This document shows, piece after piece, positions 49,722-57,272 of a DNA stretch of 64,000 bases. Both the position numbers and the translations under genes were made by a program. The number at the start of each line of letters is the position of its first letter. Within the stretch, counting starts at the first letter, position 1. Source of the stretch: A07HB70 sp964512675 (lineage in GTDB: Archaea > Halobacteriota > Halobacteria > Halobacteriales > Haloferacaceae); NCBI GenBank assembly GCA_964512675.1, contig CAZEJR010000011.1:1-64000 (forward strand). The letters run 5' to 3'. The notes under the pieces are model-generated. The model was not told where the DNA came from, ran no database searches, and was given only the letters and a program-made list of their open reading frames with translations.

Positions 49722-50476
49722 AGCTCGACCCCCCCGAGGTACGCCTCCTGGACGTCCGGGTTGCCCTGAACCGTCTCTGGTGTGCCGTCGGCGATGACGG
49801 CGCCGCGGTTCAACACGACGATGCGGTCGGCGACGCGGAAGATGATCTCCATGTCGTGTTCGACGATCAGGATCGTCAGTCCGAGGTCGTCCCGAAGCTC
49901 CTCGACGAGGTCGACGGTGTCTGCCGTCTCGTCCGGGCTCATCCCCGCGGTCGGCTCGTCCATGAACAGCATCTCCGGCTCCGAGGCGAGCGCGACCCCG
50001 ATCTTGAGGCGGCGCTTGTCGCCGTACGGCAGGCTCTCTGCCTCGACGTCGCGCTCGCCGGTCAGGTCGACGGCGTCGAGCATCCGGTCGACGATGTCGT
50101 GGACGCCGTCCATCCGGTCGCGCCGCCGGAGGAGGTCGAGCGAGAACGAGCCGTTCTCGGCTGCCAGCGCGGCGATCTCGACGTTCTGGGCGACCGTCAT
50201 CGAGGGGAACAGCGAGGCCGTCTGAAACGACTTGCTCATCCCCGCCTGAACCGTCTCGTGGGGGGGCGCGTCGGTGATGTCCTGGCCGTCGAACTCGACG
50301 ACGCCCGCCGTCGGCCGTAACAGCCCCGTGACGCAGTTGATCAGCGTCGACTTCCCGGCGCCGTTCGGGCCGATGACCGCGCGGGTCTCGCCCGACTCGA
50401 CGCCGAAGGTCACGCCGTCGACCGCGGTGAGCCCCCCGAACTCCTTCGTCAGCCCGTCGACGCGGAGCAGACTCAC
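49718..50476 (-). CDS. livG: LivG-type ABC transporter ATPase
   Basis: The 252-residue ATPase has Walker A GPNGAGKSTLINCV, the LivG-type signature SLPYGDKRRLKIGVAL and Walker B MLFMDEPTAGMSP, then LTILIVEHDMEII with the switch His. GTG 50476 was chosen because it overlaps the original stop codon of livM (frame RAEAAADGGEEQ then TGA), the usual livM-livG coupling. The open frame runs on upstream only because a frameshift in the livM remnant places its remains in frame. Confidence 0.9.
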   Translation of the reverse strand: MSLLRVDGLTKEFGGLTAVDGVTFGVESGETRAVIGPNGAGKSTLINCVTGLLRPTAGVVEFDGQDITDAPPHETVQAGMSKSFQTASLFPSMTVAQNVEIAALAAENGSFSLDLLRRRDRMDGVHDIVDRMLDAVDLTGERDVEAESLPYGDKRRLKIGVALASEPEMLFMDEPTAGMSPDETADTVDLVEELRDDLGLTILIVEHDMEIIFRVADRIVVLNRGAVIADGTPETVQGNPDVQEAYLGGVEL

Positions 50477-50765
50477 TGCTCCTCGCCCCCGTCGGCAGCC
50501 GCCTCGGCCCGGTTCCTGTCGTCTATCGCTCCGAGGACACGCGCGCCGACGCGCTCTGGCCCCCGCGACGCCGCCGGGCAGCACCCAGACGACGAGGACG
50601 AAGACGGTGCCGAGCACCAGCCGCCACAGCGAGCCGATAGAGCCGATGACCGGGAGACTCACCCCGGAGACGACGTTCGAGATGTACTCGAAGACGAGCG
50701 CGCCGAACATCGGCCCGACGAGCGAGCGGCTACCGGCGTCTGTCGTCCACGACCCTCGGCGGTAA
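50477..50765 (-). pseudogene. livM: livM permease, truncated and frameshifted
   Basis: Only the end of a LivM-type permease remains: SRSLVGPMFGALVFEYISNV, SLPVIGSIGSLWRLVLG and FVLVVWVLPGGVAGA. The true tail RVGARVLGAIDDRNRAE then appears in another frame and ends in a TGA overlapping the livG start. The 5' three-quarters is missing, with the glyoxalase-fold gene on the other strand beginning right at the break. Truncation plus frameshift means no permease is made here. Confidence 0.75.
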
Positions 50766-50812
50766 CACCCGTGTCAGCGCGGATTGAACTGTTCGTGGCC
50801 CCACCGTCCGGT

Positions 50813-51796
50813 ATGACGGCTCCGACGCCCACCCCGGGCATCCACCACGTCACCTGCGTCGCGAGCGACCCGCAACGGACCCTGGACTTCTGGGTCGAGG
50901 CACTCGGCCTCCGCCTGGTCAAGCGCTCCGTCAATCAGGACGACCCGGGCGCGTACCACTTCTTTTTCGCCGACGCCGAGGGGACCCCCGGGACCAGCAT
51001 GACCGTCTTCCAGTGGGCGGACGCCCCCTCCGGAACGGTCGGCGACGGTCAGGTCTCTCGCACCGCGTTCCGCGTCCCCGCGGGCAGTCTCGACTACTGG
51101 GAGGCGCGGTTCGACGACTACGGCGTCGACTACGGCGACCGGACCCGGCGGTTCGGCGAGACGGTGCTCCCGTTTCGTGACCCCGACGGACTGCCGGTCG
51201 AACTCGTCGCCGCCGACGTGCCGGACGACGACCCCACGGTCCCGTGGACGGCCTTCGTCCCCGAGGACGCCGCGATCCGTGGCTTTCACTCCGTGACGCT
51301 CTGGCTGGCCGACCCCGACGCCACGGCGGACCTCCTCGAGACGGTCGGTCTGTCACGGGTCGGCACGGAGCCGGACCCGGCGACCGGGGCCGACCGCACT
51401 CGCCTCGCCGCCGCCGGCCCCGTCGGGCGCGTCGTCGACGTCGTGCCCGCGGTGACGAGTAGCCGGCAGGGCCACGGGACGGTCCACCACGTCGCCTTCC
51501 AGACTCCGACCGACGAGGACCAGGAGTCGGTGCGCGCGGCGGTCCGCGCCGCGGGCCTGCGCCCGACCCGGCAGATCGACCGCCACTGGTTCCGGTCGGT
51601 CTACGTCCGTGAGCACAACGGTGTGCTCTTCGAGTTCGCGACGAGCGGTCCGGGCTACGACAGCGACGAGCCGCGCTCTGATCTCGGCGGTCGGCTGGTA
51701 CTCCCCGGCGAGCTGGAGGATCGGCGAGACCAGATCGAGGCGAGACTGGCGGACGTGACCGTGCCGCGGGCGGACGCGGCGTCGACGGGCGACTGA
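50813..51796 (+). CDS. Ring-cleaving dioxygenase/glyoxalase (VOC) family protein
   Basis: The 327-residue protein contains two VOC halves. The first has PGIHHVTCVASDPQRTLDFW and GLRLVKRSVNQDDPG, with the metal His and a Glu in PVELVAADVP. The second has IRGFHSVTLWLADPDATADL and TVHHVAFQTPTDEDQ, with the Glu in NGVLFEFATSGPG. The NQDDP/YHxFFAD pattern fits the MhqA/MhqO-like ring-cleaving dioxygenases, linked to quinone and thiol stress. ATG 50813 is the fold start. An upstream GTG at 50771 would use sequence near the broken livM. Confidence 0.82.
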   Translation: MTAPTPTPGIHHVTCVASDPQRTLDFWVEALGLRLVKRSVNQDDPGAYHFFFADAEGTPGTSMTVFQWADAPSGTVGDGQVSRTAFRVPAGSLDYWEARFDDYGVDYGDRTRRFGETVLPFRDPDGLPVELVAADVPDDDPTVPWTAFVPEDAAIRGFHSVTLWLADPDATADLLETVGLSRVGTEPDPATGADRTRLAAAGPVGRVVDVVPAVTSSRQGHGTVHHVAFQTPTDEDQESVRAAVRAAGLRPTRQIDRHWFRSVYVREHNGVLFEFATSGPGYDSDEPRSDLGGRLVLPGELEDRRDQIEARLADVTVPRADAASTGD

Positions 51797-51887
51797 CCGG
51801 CGCGGTCGTCGACGTCCGTCCGGCTGCCGTCTCGCCGGCTGTCTCCACGCCGTCGTGCGTTACACTCATACCACCGGAGACGGTGTC

Positions 51888-52010
51888 GACTCTCGGAGCA
51901 CGTCACTCGACGCCGAGGGCGCACTCGTCCGGCTGCTCCACGACCACAGCCCGTGGTGGGAGGCGGGCACGGACGCGCTCTCGCTGCCCTCGCGTCGGAG
52001 GAGGCAGTTC
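51888..52010 (+). pseudogene. Possible N-terminal remnant of an AAA ATPase
   Basis: A plus frame reads STSLDAEGALVRLLHDH, SPWWEAGTDALSLPSRRR. This matches the N-terminal stretch (xWWExG...LPxFRR) that precedes the P-loop in the DUF4143-linked AAA ATPases of haloarchaea. The P-loop itself is absent and the frame becomes non-acidic. It looks truncated. Match is by memory of a short pattern, so weak. Confidence 0.3.
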
Positions 52011-52245
52011 ACCTGCTGCTCTGCTGACCCCGCCGCCACGGCCCGTGTCGAGGCGTCGCCGCCCGAGCGTCCGAGACGCGTGGTGCCGGCTGCGGGTCGA
52101 CGACCCGTCTGGAGCGGCGCTCCGTCTCTCGTCTCCGTCTCCGGGCCGTCCGCGGCGACTGGCCGGGTCCGGACCCCGGCGGTCGCGCCGCGCCGGTGCG
52201 ACTGCAGCCGACCGACCGTTCGTGACTTCGCTCGAGACGACGTGG
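52011..52245. other. Noncoding spacer between the AAA remnant and a zinc micro-protein gene
   Basis: GC-rich stretch without a supported gene. It may be further debris of the ATPase gene. It ends at the TATA box of the next gene. Confidence 0.35.
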
Positions 52246-52253
52246 ATTTATCA
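52246..52253 (+). promoter_or_regulatory. TATA box of the 48-residue zinc micro-protein
   Basis: GATTTATC, 29-36 nt before the ATG, in GC-rich flanks: a typical leaderless haloarchaeal promoter. Confidence 0.5.
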
Positions 52254-52281
52254 CGTACGATCACAGGCGAGCAGATACGGG

Positions 52282-52428
52282 ATGAACCTGCTCGAGCTGA
52301 TCGTGGGCGGCAGCCGAGCCGGGAAGCGCTCGACACACCACGAGTGTCGCGACTGTGGCCGGAACGTCTCGTCGCACGCCGACACCTGTCCCGAGTGTGG
52401 CGGCGGCATCGCGGTCTACTCCCTCTGA
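52282..52428 (+). CDS. 48-residue zinc-ribbon micro-protein
   Basis: ATG 52282 opens a frame with a hydrophobic head (MNLLELIVGG) and two knuckles, CRDCGRNVS and TCPECGGGIAVY. The ribbon is the form often found at the end of haloarchaeal small proteins. A clear TATA box lies at leaderless distance. A second short acidic frame (HPLSRDDLRLTIDQLERE, ending YLYAL stop at 52545) follows in another frame and might be a lost neighbour. Function unknown. Confidence 0.7.
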   Translation: MNLLELIVGGSRAGKRSTHHECRDCGRNVSSHADTCPECGGGIAVYSL

Positions 52429-52610
52429 GCGCCGCCCTCGTCGACACACACGACGGCTCGTCTCCGCCGGGCCCACCCCCTGTCGCGAGACGACCTGCGA
52501 CTGACGATCGATCAGCTCGAACGAGAGTATCTGTACGCACTGTAGCGACAGCCGCGACGCGAGCAACCCGCATCCACTACGTATTTGTATCGTCGGCCAG
52601 ACGACAACCT

Positions 52611-52856
52611 GTGACCGACGACACACGACAGTCGAGAGGGCGCGAGGCGTCCGGGCGGACCGGCGCCGCCCGGGGTGGTCGCGTGAGCGCCGAGCAGCCG
52701 TCGCCGGACCGCGACGACCTGACGCACCTGTACGACGACCCGGACGATCCGTCCGAGGTGACGATCGTCCCGGCAGGGTCGCCGCCGGAGCGATACCTCA
52801 CGGAGTGGGTGACGACGGACGCGGCGACTGCCGTCTCGCTCGCGGAGATGCGCTGA
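52611..52856 (+). CDS. DUF7511-type small protein
   Basis: The 81-residue protein has a variable charged head. The conserved block is DPSEVTIVPAGSPPERYLTE and WVTTDAATAVSLAEMR, the haloarchaeal DUF7511 pattern (IxPxG..xxxTxWIxAD..FVSLxxMR). GTATTTGTATC at 52579-52589 lies about 25 nt before GTG 52611, a good TATA box. An internal GTG at 52683 is the alternative start. Function unknown. Confidence 0.72.
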   Translation: MTDDTRQSRGREASGRTGAARGGRVSAEQPSPDRDDLTHLYDDPDDPSEVTIVPAGSPPERYLTEWVTTDAATAVSLAEMR

Positions 52857-52899
52857 CCACGGACGCGCCGTTCTTATGTCTCCCCGACGAACCCCGGAC

Positions 52900-53976
52900 A
52901 TGGCGAGTGCGACACCCGGCGAGCGGTTCGGCGACTGGCCGCTGAAGCGACTGATGACCGAAGTCGTCGGCTCCGGCACCAAGTCCGCCGAGGACATGAC
53001 ACGGGCGCAGGCGACGGAGGCGTTCGAGCGCATTCTCGCGGGCGACCCGGACCCGACGACACTCGGAGCGTTCTGGCTGGCGAACCGCTGGAAGCACAAC
53101 GTTCCGGCGGAGCTGGCGGCGTACGTCGACGTGATGGACGACCGCGTCGAGCGCGTCGCGCCGGACTGCGACCCGGTCGACTGCGGCGCGAACTACGACG
53201 GCAAGGGCGAGACGGCGATCCTCGGCGTCGCCGCGGGGCTCGTCTCCGCCGCCGCGGGCGTCCCCGTCGTCGCTCACTCGGGCGACCGGGTGCCGACCCA
53301 GAAGCAGGACGCGTACAAGCACGTCCTCGACGACCTCGGCGTCGAGACCGACCTCTCGCCCGCCGAGTCCGCCGCGATGACCGACGAGGCGGGCTTTGGC
53401 TTCTACTACCAGCCGTCGTTCAACCCGGCGATCCACGACCTCCGCAGCCGGCGCGACCAGATGGGCGTGCGAACGTTCGTCAACACCGTCGAGACGCTCG
53501 CCAACCCTGCCGGCGCGGACGTCCACCTCGGCTCGTTCTACCACCTCGCGTTCGCGAAGAAGATCTGCGAGACCGTCGAACGCGCCGACTCGGCGTCCTT
53601 CGACCGGGTGATCATGTTCCAGGGAATGGAGGGGTACGACGACATCCGTCCCGGGTACACGAAGGTCGCGGAGTGGGACGCCGACGGCGCGTTCGACGAC
53701 TTCGAGATCGAGACCGCCGAGTACGGGATGACCTTCGACCGGGACGACCTCGGCGTCGACGAGATGGACGTCGCCGGTGACTCCGCGCGCATCACGGAGG
53801 CGGTGGTGACCGGCGAGCGGACCGACGGGTTCGCCGACGCCGTCGCGCTGAACGCCGCGGTGCGGATCTACGCCGGTGGGGGGGCAGAGACCCTCGACGA
53901 CGGGCTCGATGCCGCGCGGGACGTTCTCGCTGCCGGCGAGGCCGCGGACGTCCTCGCCGACCTGCGCGCGCTGTGA
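52900..53976 (+). CDS. Anthranilate phosphoribosyltransferase-like protein (TrpD2 type)
   Basis: The 358-residue protein has the TrpD fold order: LKRLMTEVVGSGTKSAEDMT, FERILAGDPDPTTLGAFWLA, VPVVAHSGDRVPTQ (normally KHGNRAVSS), LDDLGVETDLSP, NPAIHDLRSRRDQMGVRTFV and NTVETLANPAG. The glycine loop for PRPP, normally GTGGD, is CGANYDGKG. Its substrate is therefore probably not anthranilate, and no trp genes adjoin it. Such TrpD2-like proteins bind DNA or unknown substrates in other organisms. ATG 52900 fits a TTCTTATG box about 25 nt upstream; ATG 52876 is also open. Confidence 0.75.
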   Translation: MASATPGERFGDWPLKRLMTEVVGSGTKSAEDMTRAQATEAFERILAGDPDPTTLGAFWLANRWKHNVPAELAAYVDVMDDRVERVAPDCDPVDCGANYDGKGETAILGVAAGLVSAAAGVPVVAHSGDRVPTQKQDAYKHVLDDLGVETDLSPAESAAMTDEAGFGFYYQPSFNPAIHDLRSRRDQMGVRTFVNTVETLANPAGADVHLGSFYHLAFAKKICETVERADSASFDRVIMFQGMEGYDDIRPGYTKVAEWDADGAFDDFEIETAEYGMTFDRDDLGVDEMDVAGDSARITEAVVTGERTDGFADAVALNAAVRIYAGGGAETLDDGLDAARDVLAAGEAADVLADLRAL

Positions 53977-54046
53977 CCGTCGCCGCGCCGCGGCACGCCC
54001 CTCCGCTGTCGCCCGCCGTCTCCGACGCCTCGCCCGACCCCCAGCC

Positions 54047-54664
54047 GTGACCGAGCGCCGGAGTACGGGTGTCGCGGCGCTCGACGACCTCCTCGGCGGC
54101 GGTGTGCCCGGCGGCGGGCTGGTCGCCTTGGTCGCGAGCCCGGACTCGCCGGCGGAGCGTCTGCTGTACGCCGCGAGCGCCGCGAACACCACCCGGTACC
54201 TGACGACGCTCCGCCCCGTCGCGGAGGTGCGCGACGGCCTGGCAGCCCACGGTGCCGCCGACACAGCCGTCGCGGCGGTGTCGGGCGACGACCTCCTGTC
54301 CTCGCCGACGGAGCACGTCGCGGCGCTAGACGAGAGGTCGCTGCTCGTCGTCGACCCCGTCACGGAGGCCGAACAGGGCGGGCGGGCGCGCTACCGCGAG
54401 CTGTTGGAGACGGTCAAGCGCGAGCTCCGCGCGACCGAGGCGGTCTGTCTCTGCTACTGCCCGCAGACGACGCCGCCGACGCTCCGGCGCGACCTGACGC
54501 TCGGCCTCGCCGACCACGTCTGGTCGCTGTCGACTACGTACGCCCCGACCGGCGTCACGCCACGGCTCTGGGTCAGACGCGCGCGCGAACTGGCGCTCCC
54601 CACGGACGGGCTCGGCCTGCGGTTCGGCGCCTCGGGGGTCGAGGGCAACCGACTGGACGGCTGA
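54047..54664 (+). CDS. Degenerate KaiC/RAD55-like ATPase
   Basis: This 205-residue protein has the KaiC-type start (TGVAALDDLLGGGVPGG) and a RecA-like core (RSLLVVDPVTEAEQGG, LRATEAVCLCYCPQ, LADHVWSLSTTY, LALPTDGLGLRFG). The Walker A loop, expected as GxPGxGKT, is VASPDSPAER with neither Gly nor Lys. It therefore cannot bind ATP in the normal way and may be a regulatory or structural relative, as known for many haloarchaeal RecA-like proteins. GTG 54047 follows the TrpD-like gene after 70 nt on the same strand. Confidence 0.75.
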   Translation: MTERRSTGVAALDDLLGGGVPGGGLVALVASPDSPAERLLYAASAANTTRYLTTLRPVAEVRDGLAAHGAADTAVAAVSGDDLLSSPTEHVAALDERSLLVVDPVTEAEQGGRARYRELLETVKRELRATEAVCLCYCPQTTPPTLRRDLTLGLADHVWSLSTTYAPTGVTPRLWVRRARELALPTDGLGLRFGASGVEGNRLDG

Positions 54665-54706
54665 CCCGACCACAACGGACTTGTCCGTGCCCGCCCGAGT
54701 CGGCCC

Positions 54707-55249
54707 GTGATATCGGCCACGCTCCACACGAACCACGGTGACGTCTCGGTCGAACTGTACGACGAGCGCGCGCCTCGTACCGTCGCGAACTTCGTCGGCC
54801 TGGCGACCGGCGAGCGCCCGTGGGACGACCCGGAGACGGGCGAGCGCCGGACCGGTCCACTGTACGACGACGTCGCCTTCCACCGCGTCATCGCGGAGTT
54901 CATGATCCAGGGCGGCGACCCGACCGAGACCGGCCGCGGCGGTCCGGGCTACGAGTTCGAGGACGAGTTCCACCCCGACCTGCGCCACGACGGCCCCGGT
55001 GTACTGTCGATGGCCAACTCCGGCCCGGACACCAACGGCTCGCAGTTCTTCGTCACGCTCGACGCCCAGCCCCACCTCGACGACAAGCACGCCGTCTTCG
55101 GCTGCGTGACCGAGGGGATGGACGTCGTCGAGGCGATCGGCTCGCTCCCGACCGACCGGGACGACGCGCCGATGCAGGAGGCGACGCTCGAGTCGGTGAC
55201 CGTCTCGGGCGACTACGACCACCTCGACCTGTCGCGGCCCGACGAGTAG
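54707..55249 (+). CDS. ppiA: Cyclophilin-type peptidyl-prolyl isomerase
   Basis: The 180-residue cyclophilin speeds Xaa-Pro isomerisation in folding proteins. Signature blocks are RTVANFVGLATGERPW, the catalytic FHRVIAEFMIQGGDPT with its Arg, LSMANSGPDTNGSQFFVT and DDKHAVFGCV. No signal peptide, so cytosolic. The start is GTG 54707, 42 nt after the KaiC-like gene. Confidence 0.93.
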   Translation: MISATLHTNHGDVSVELYDERAPRTVANFVGLATGERPWDDPETGERRTGPLYDDVAFHRVIAEFMIQGGDPTETGRGGPGYEFEDEFHPDLRHDGPGVLSMANSGPDTNGSQFFVTLDAQPHLDDKHAVFGCVTEGMDVVEAIGSLPTDRDDAPMQEATLESVTVSGDYDHLDLSRPDE

Positions 55250-55261
55250 GCGCGCCTCGGC

Positions 55262-55524
55262 ACAGTCACCCGCCGACCCCGACGCCGAGGCGGAGTTCCG
55301 CGAGCGCCGGACCCGGCTCCACGAGCGGGCACGGACAGAGCGGGGGCGACGGAGCGCGTCGCGGGACTGTCCGGGTCGTCGGTCGACGAGACAGGGCCCT
55401 GCGCCGCCGCGCCGGCGGAGCTCCGCGAGGACGGGGTCTTCGACGACCGGACCCGCCGGGAGGTCGGTGCGGAGCTCGAGACACTCCGCGGGCAGGTTCG
55501 GGGCGAGGACGGCGACGGGGCGTG
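55262..55524 (+). pseudogene. Frameshifted small acidic gene
   Basis: One frame gives PADPDAEAEFRERRTRLHER. After a shift near 55350 the next gives VAGLSGSSVDETG, APAELREDGVFDDRTRREV and GAELETLRGQV, ending EDGDGA and TGA. Both parts have the acidic helical look of haloarchaeal proteins and join naturally, suggesting a single gene broken by one frameshift. No family named. Confidence 0.4.
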
Positions 55525-55562
55525 ACCGACAGAGGAATGTCCGTCGACGCCCGAGCGTCGGC

Positions 55563-55907
55563 ATGAGCGCTGACGAGGACGACGAGGTGCTCCGGGCGAG
55601 CGACCTCGGCGGCGAGGGTCCGCCGGTCGACGAGAAGCCGTACAAGGTCGTGTTCGAGGCCGCCGGCTGCTTCGGCGCCGGGCGGTGCGCACAGGTGTCC
55701 GACAACTGGGAGCTCGACATCGAGACCGGTCTCGCGCGTCCGCGTTCGTTCTACGTCGACGAGGACGAACTGGACGAGAACGTCCGGGCGGCGGAGGTCT
55801 GTCCGGCGAAGAAGGACCGCGGGGTGATCCACGTCGTCGACCGGCGGACCGACGAGGAGATCGCCCCCGACCCGCACGGCGACGGGACGCTGAGCGTCGA
55901 CTGGTAG
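55563..55907 (+). CDS. Divergent single-cluster ferredoxin
   Basis: This 114-residue protein has GCFGAGRCAQVSDNWELDIE, CxxAxxC with Ala at the third ligand position, and a distant EVCPAKKDRG. Three cysteines in this spacing point to one [3Fe-4S] (or a [4Fe-4S] with a non-Cys ligand) cluster, as in archaeal single-cluster ferredoxins. The acidic surface suits electron transfer in high salt. ATG 55563 lies just ahead of the acidic head. It is followed by the tRNA gene. Confidence 0.78.
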   Translation: MSADEDDEVLRASDLGGEGPPVDEKPYKVVFEAAGCFGAGRCAQVSDNWELDIETGLARPRSFYVDEDELDENVRAAEVCPAKKDRGVIHVVDRRTDEEIAPDPHGDGTLSVDW

Positions 55908-55948
55908 AGCACAACAGACTTTCGAACGCCGGTCGGACGTGGAAGCGA

Positions 55949-56033
55949 GCGGGGGTGGCCGAGCGGCTCAAGGCGGCGGACTTAAGATCCGCTCTCCGTA
56001 GGGAGATCCTGGGTTCGAATCCCAGCCCCCGCA
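55949..56033 (+). tRNA. tRNA-Leu (UAA)
   Basis: An 85-nt class II tRNA folds with acceptor GCGGGGG/CCCCCGC, D arm GCCGAGCGGC, anticodon stem GCGGA/TCCGC around loop CTTAAGA (anticodon UAA), a long variable arm (TCTCCGTAGGGAGA) and T arm CTGGGTTCGAATCCCAG. The long variable arm and discriminator A fit leucine. CCA is not encoded. No intron is seen. Confidence 0.95.
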
Positions 56034-56221
56034 GTACGTGACGACCGGGCGCGCCCGGCTGTCTGTCTCGTCGAGACGGACGCGTGACGCTTCGGCCTCC
56101 CAGACGAAGCGTCGACTCGTCGTACAGCGTTCGGCGGCGTAACCCGTCCGCGCGGCTTCAGCGGACGGCCCCCCGTCCGTCGAACGCGGCGCTTTTGACC
56201 GGCGCGCGCCTGTTCGACCCC

Positions 56222-56713
56222 ATGAGCGATCTTCCGGACCGGGTTCGGCGAGCGTTCCGCGACGTCGACGCGTTCGACCCGACGCCCGCGGGGACGTACC
56301 GGCAGACGACGACGGCGTTCGACGCCGAGGTGACGGCGGCTGTCGCCGAGAGCGGCGAGACGCGCTTCGACGTCGCGGTCAGGGCCCCGATGCTCTCCGC
56401 CGTGGTCGACGGCGACGTCGCCGACGTCGTCGAGGACGGCTGGTACGACACGTTCGTGCGCCGCGTCGCGGACGTCGGCGGCGTGACAGTCGGCGACCAC
56501 GACCTCGATCCGGCCGTCGAACGGGCAGACGACCGTGCGGTTGCCCGCGTCGCGTTCGCCGACATCGACCCGACCCGTGGCGTCGCGGACGCGAAGGCGT
56601 TCGTCGACTTCGTCGAGGGCACGTACGTCCAGGGCATCATCCCGGGCTACGAGTACACCGAACCGGTCGCGGGACTGGTCGCGTCGGCCCGACGGGCCGC
56701 GGGCAGCGAGTAG
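56222..56713 (+). CDS. DUF5813-family protein
   Basis: The 163-residue protein has VRRAFRDVDAFDPTPAGTYR, DVAVRAPMLSAVVDGDVADV, VEDGWYDTFVRRVADVG and AKAFVDFVEGTYVQGIIPGY, the blocks of haloarchaeal DUF5813. Function unknown; the family is cytosolic. ATG 56222 begins the conserved head. It converges on a stand-alone Lrp-type domain gene with a 5-nt gap. Confidence 0.78.
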   Translation: MSDLPDRVRRAFRDVDAFDPTPAGTYRQTTTAFDAEVTAAVAESGETRFDVAVRAPMLSAVVDGDVADVVEDGWYDTFVRRVADVGGVTVGDHDLDPAVERADDRAVARVAFADIDPTRGVADAKAFVDFVEGTYVQGIIPGYEYTEPVAGLVASARRAAGSE

Positions 56714-56718
56714 CCCGC

Positions 56719-56952
56719 TCAGCCGTCCATCGCGAGGTACGTCTGGGTGTCCGCGACGCCGTCGATACCGGACACCTCGGAGACCACGGTGGCCCGGACG
56801 GCGGCGGGCGAGTCTACCGTCACCCGGACCACGAAGTCGACGTCGCCGGCGACGACGTGGACCCGGTCGACGCCTTCGACGGCGCGCATCGCCGCCGCGA
56901 GGCGGTCGGCCTCGCCCGTCGACGCCTCCACCAGCACGTAGGCTACCACCAC
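56719..56952 (-). CDS. Stand-alone Lrp/AsnC ligand-binding (RAM) domain, copy 1
   Basis: This 77-residue protein is only the RAM sensory domain: MVVAYVLVEASTGEADRLAA, VEGVDRVHVVAGDVDFVVRV and GIDGVADTQTYLAMDG. It lacks the DNA-binding helix-turn-helix. Stand-alone RAM proteins bind amino acids and can form mixed oligomers with full Lrp regulators. A second one is divergent from it, with about 90 nt between starts containing CATAAAAATC, a possible shared promoter. Confidence 0.85.
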   Translation of the reverse strand: MVVAYVLVEASTGEADRLAAAMRAVEGVDRVHVVAGDVDFVVRVTVDSPAAVRATVVSEVSGIDGVADTQTYLAMDG

Positions 56953-56989
56953 GAGCGGTCCCTCGCGTTCACGCTGCCGGCTACGGGGT

Positions 56990-57008
56990 CCGGCATAAAA
57001 ATCTCCCT
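56990..57008. promoter_or_regulatory. AT-rich bidirectional promoter region of the RAM gene pair
   Basis: GGCATAAAAATCTCCCT lies between the divergent starts (56952 and 57042), about 40 nt from each. It could serve either direction. Confidence 0.4.
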
Positions 57009-57041
57009 CACGGCTTTACCGCCCGCCCGCCTACCGTCGAC

Positions 57042-57272
57042 GTGGTCCACGCGTTCGTGATGGTGGCGACGGCGGCGGGTGCAGCGGAGTCGGTCGCGGC
57101 GGCGGCGCGCGACCGGTCCGGGGTGTCGGAGGCGCACGTCGTCGCCGGCGAGTACGACGTCGTCGCGGAGGTGACCGGCGACTCGGTCGACCGGGTGGTG
57201 CGGAGCGCCGCCGCGCTGCGCTCTCTCGACGGTGTGCGCGACAGCACGACCTACGTCGCGATGGCGGACTAG
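57042..57272 (+). CDS. Stand-alone Lrp/AsnC ligand-binding (RAM) domain, copy 2
   Basis: The 76-residue product repeats the RAM layout: VVHAFVMVATAAGAAESVAA, GVSEAHVVAGEYDVVAEVTG and GVRDSTTYVAMAD. It is a paralogue of the divergent copy (about half of the residues look alike by eye). GTG 57042 matches the family start. It lacks an HTH and probably forms hetero-oligomers with its partner or a distant regulator. Its stop overlaps the next gene's stop by 4 nt. Confidence 0.83.
   Translation: MVHAFVMVATAAGAAESVAAAARDRSGVSEAHVVAGEYDVVAEVTGDSVDRVVRSAAALRSLDGVRDSTTYVAMAD

Noticed and set aside
49718..50710. 330-codon livG with an N-terminal membrane segment as a natural permease-ATPase fusion
   Set aside because: The true livM tail and stop exist in another frame overlapping a normal livG GTG start, so the fusion is an artefact of a frameshift.
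52429..52545. Separate small gene ending YLYAL
   Set aside because: Acidic helical tail is suggestive, but no start with a promoter is seen and it may be debris; mentioned under the zinc micro-protein.
51855..52856. 333-codon frame ending in the DUF7511 protein
   Set aside because: Only the last 81 codons have acidic, motif-bearing sequence and they follow their own TATA box at 52579-52589.
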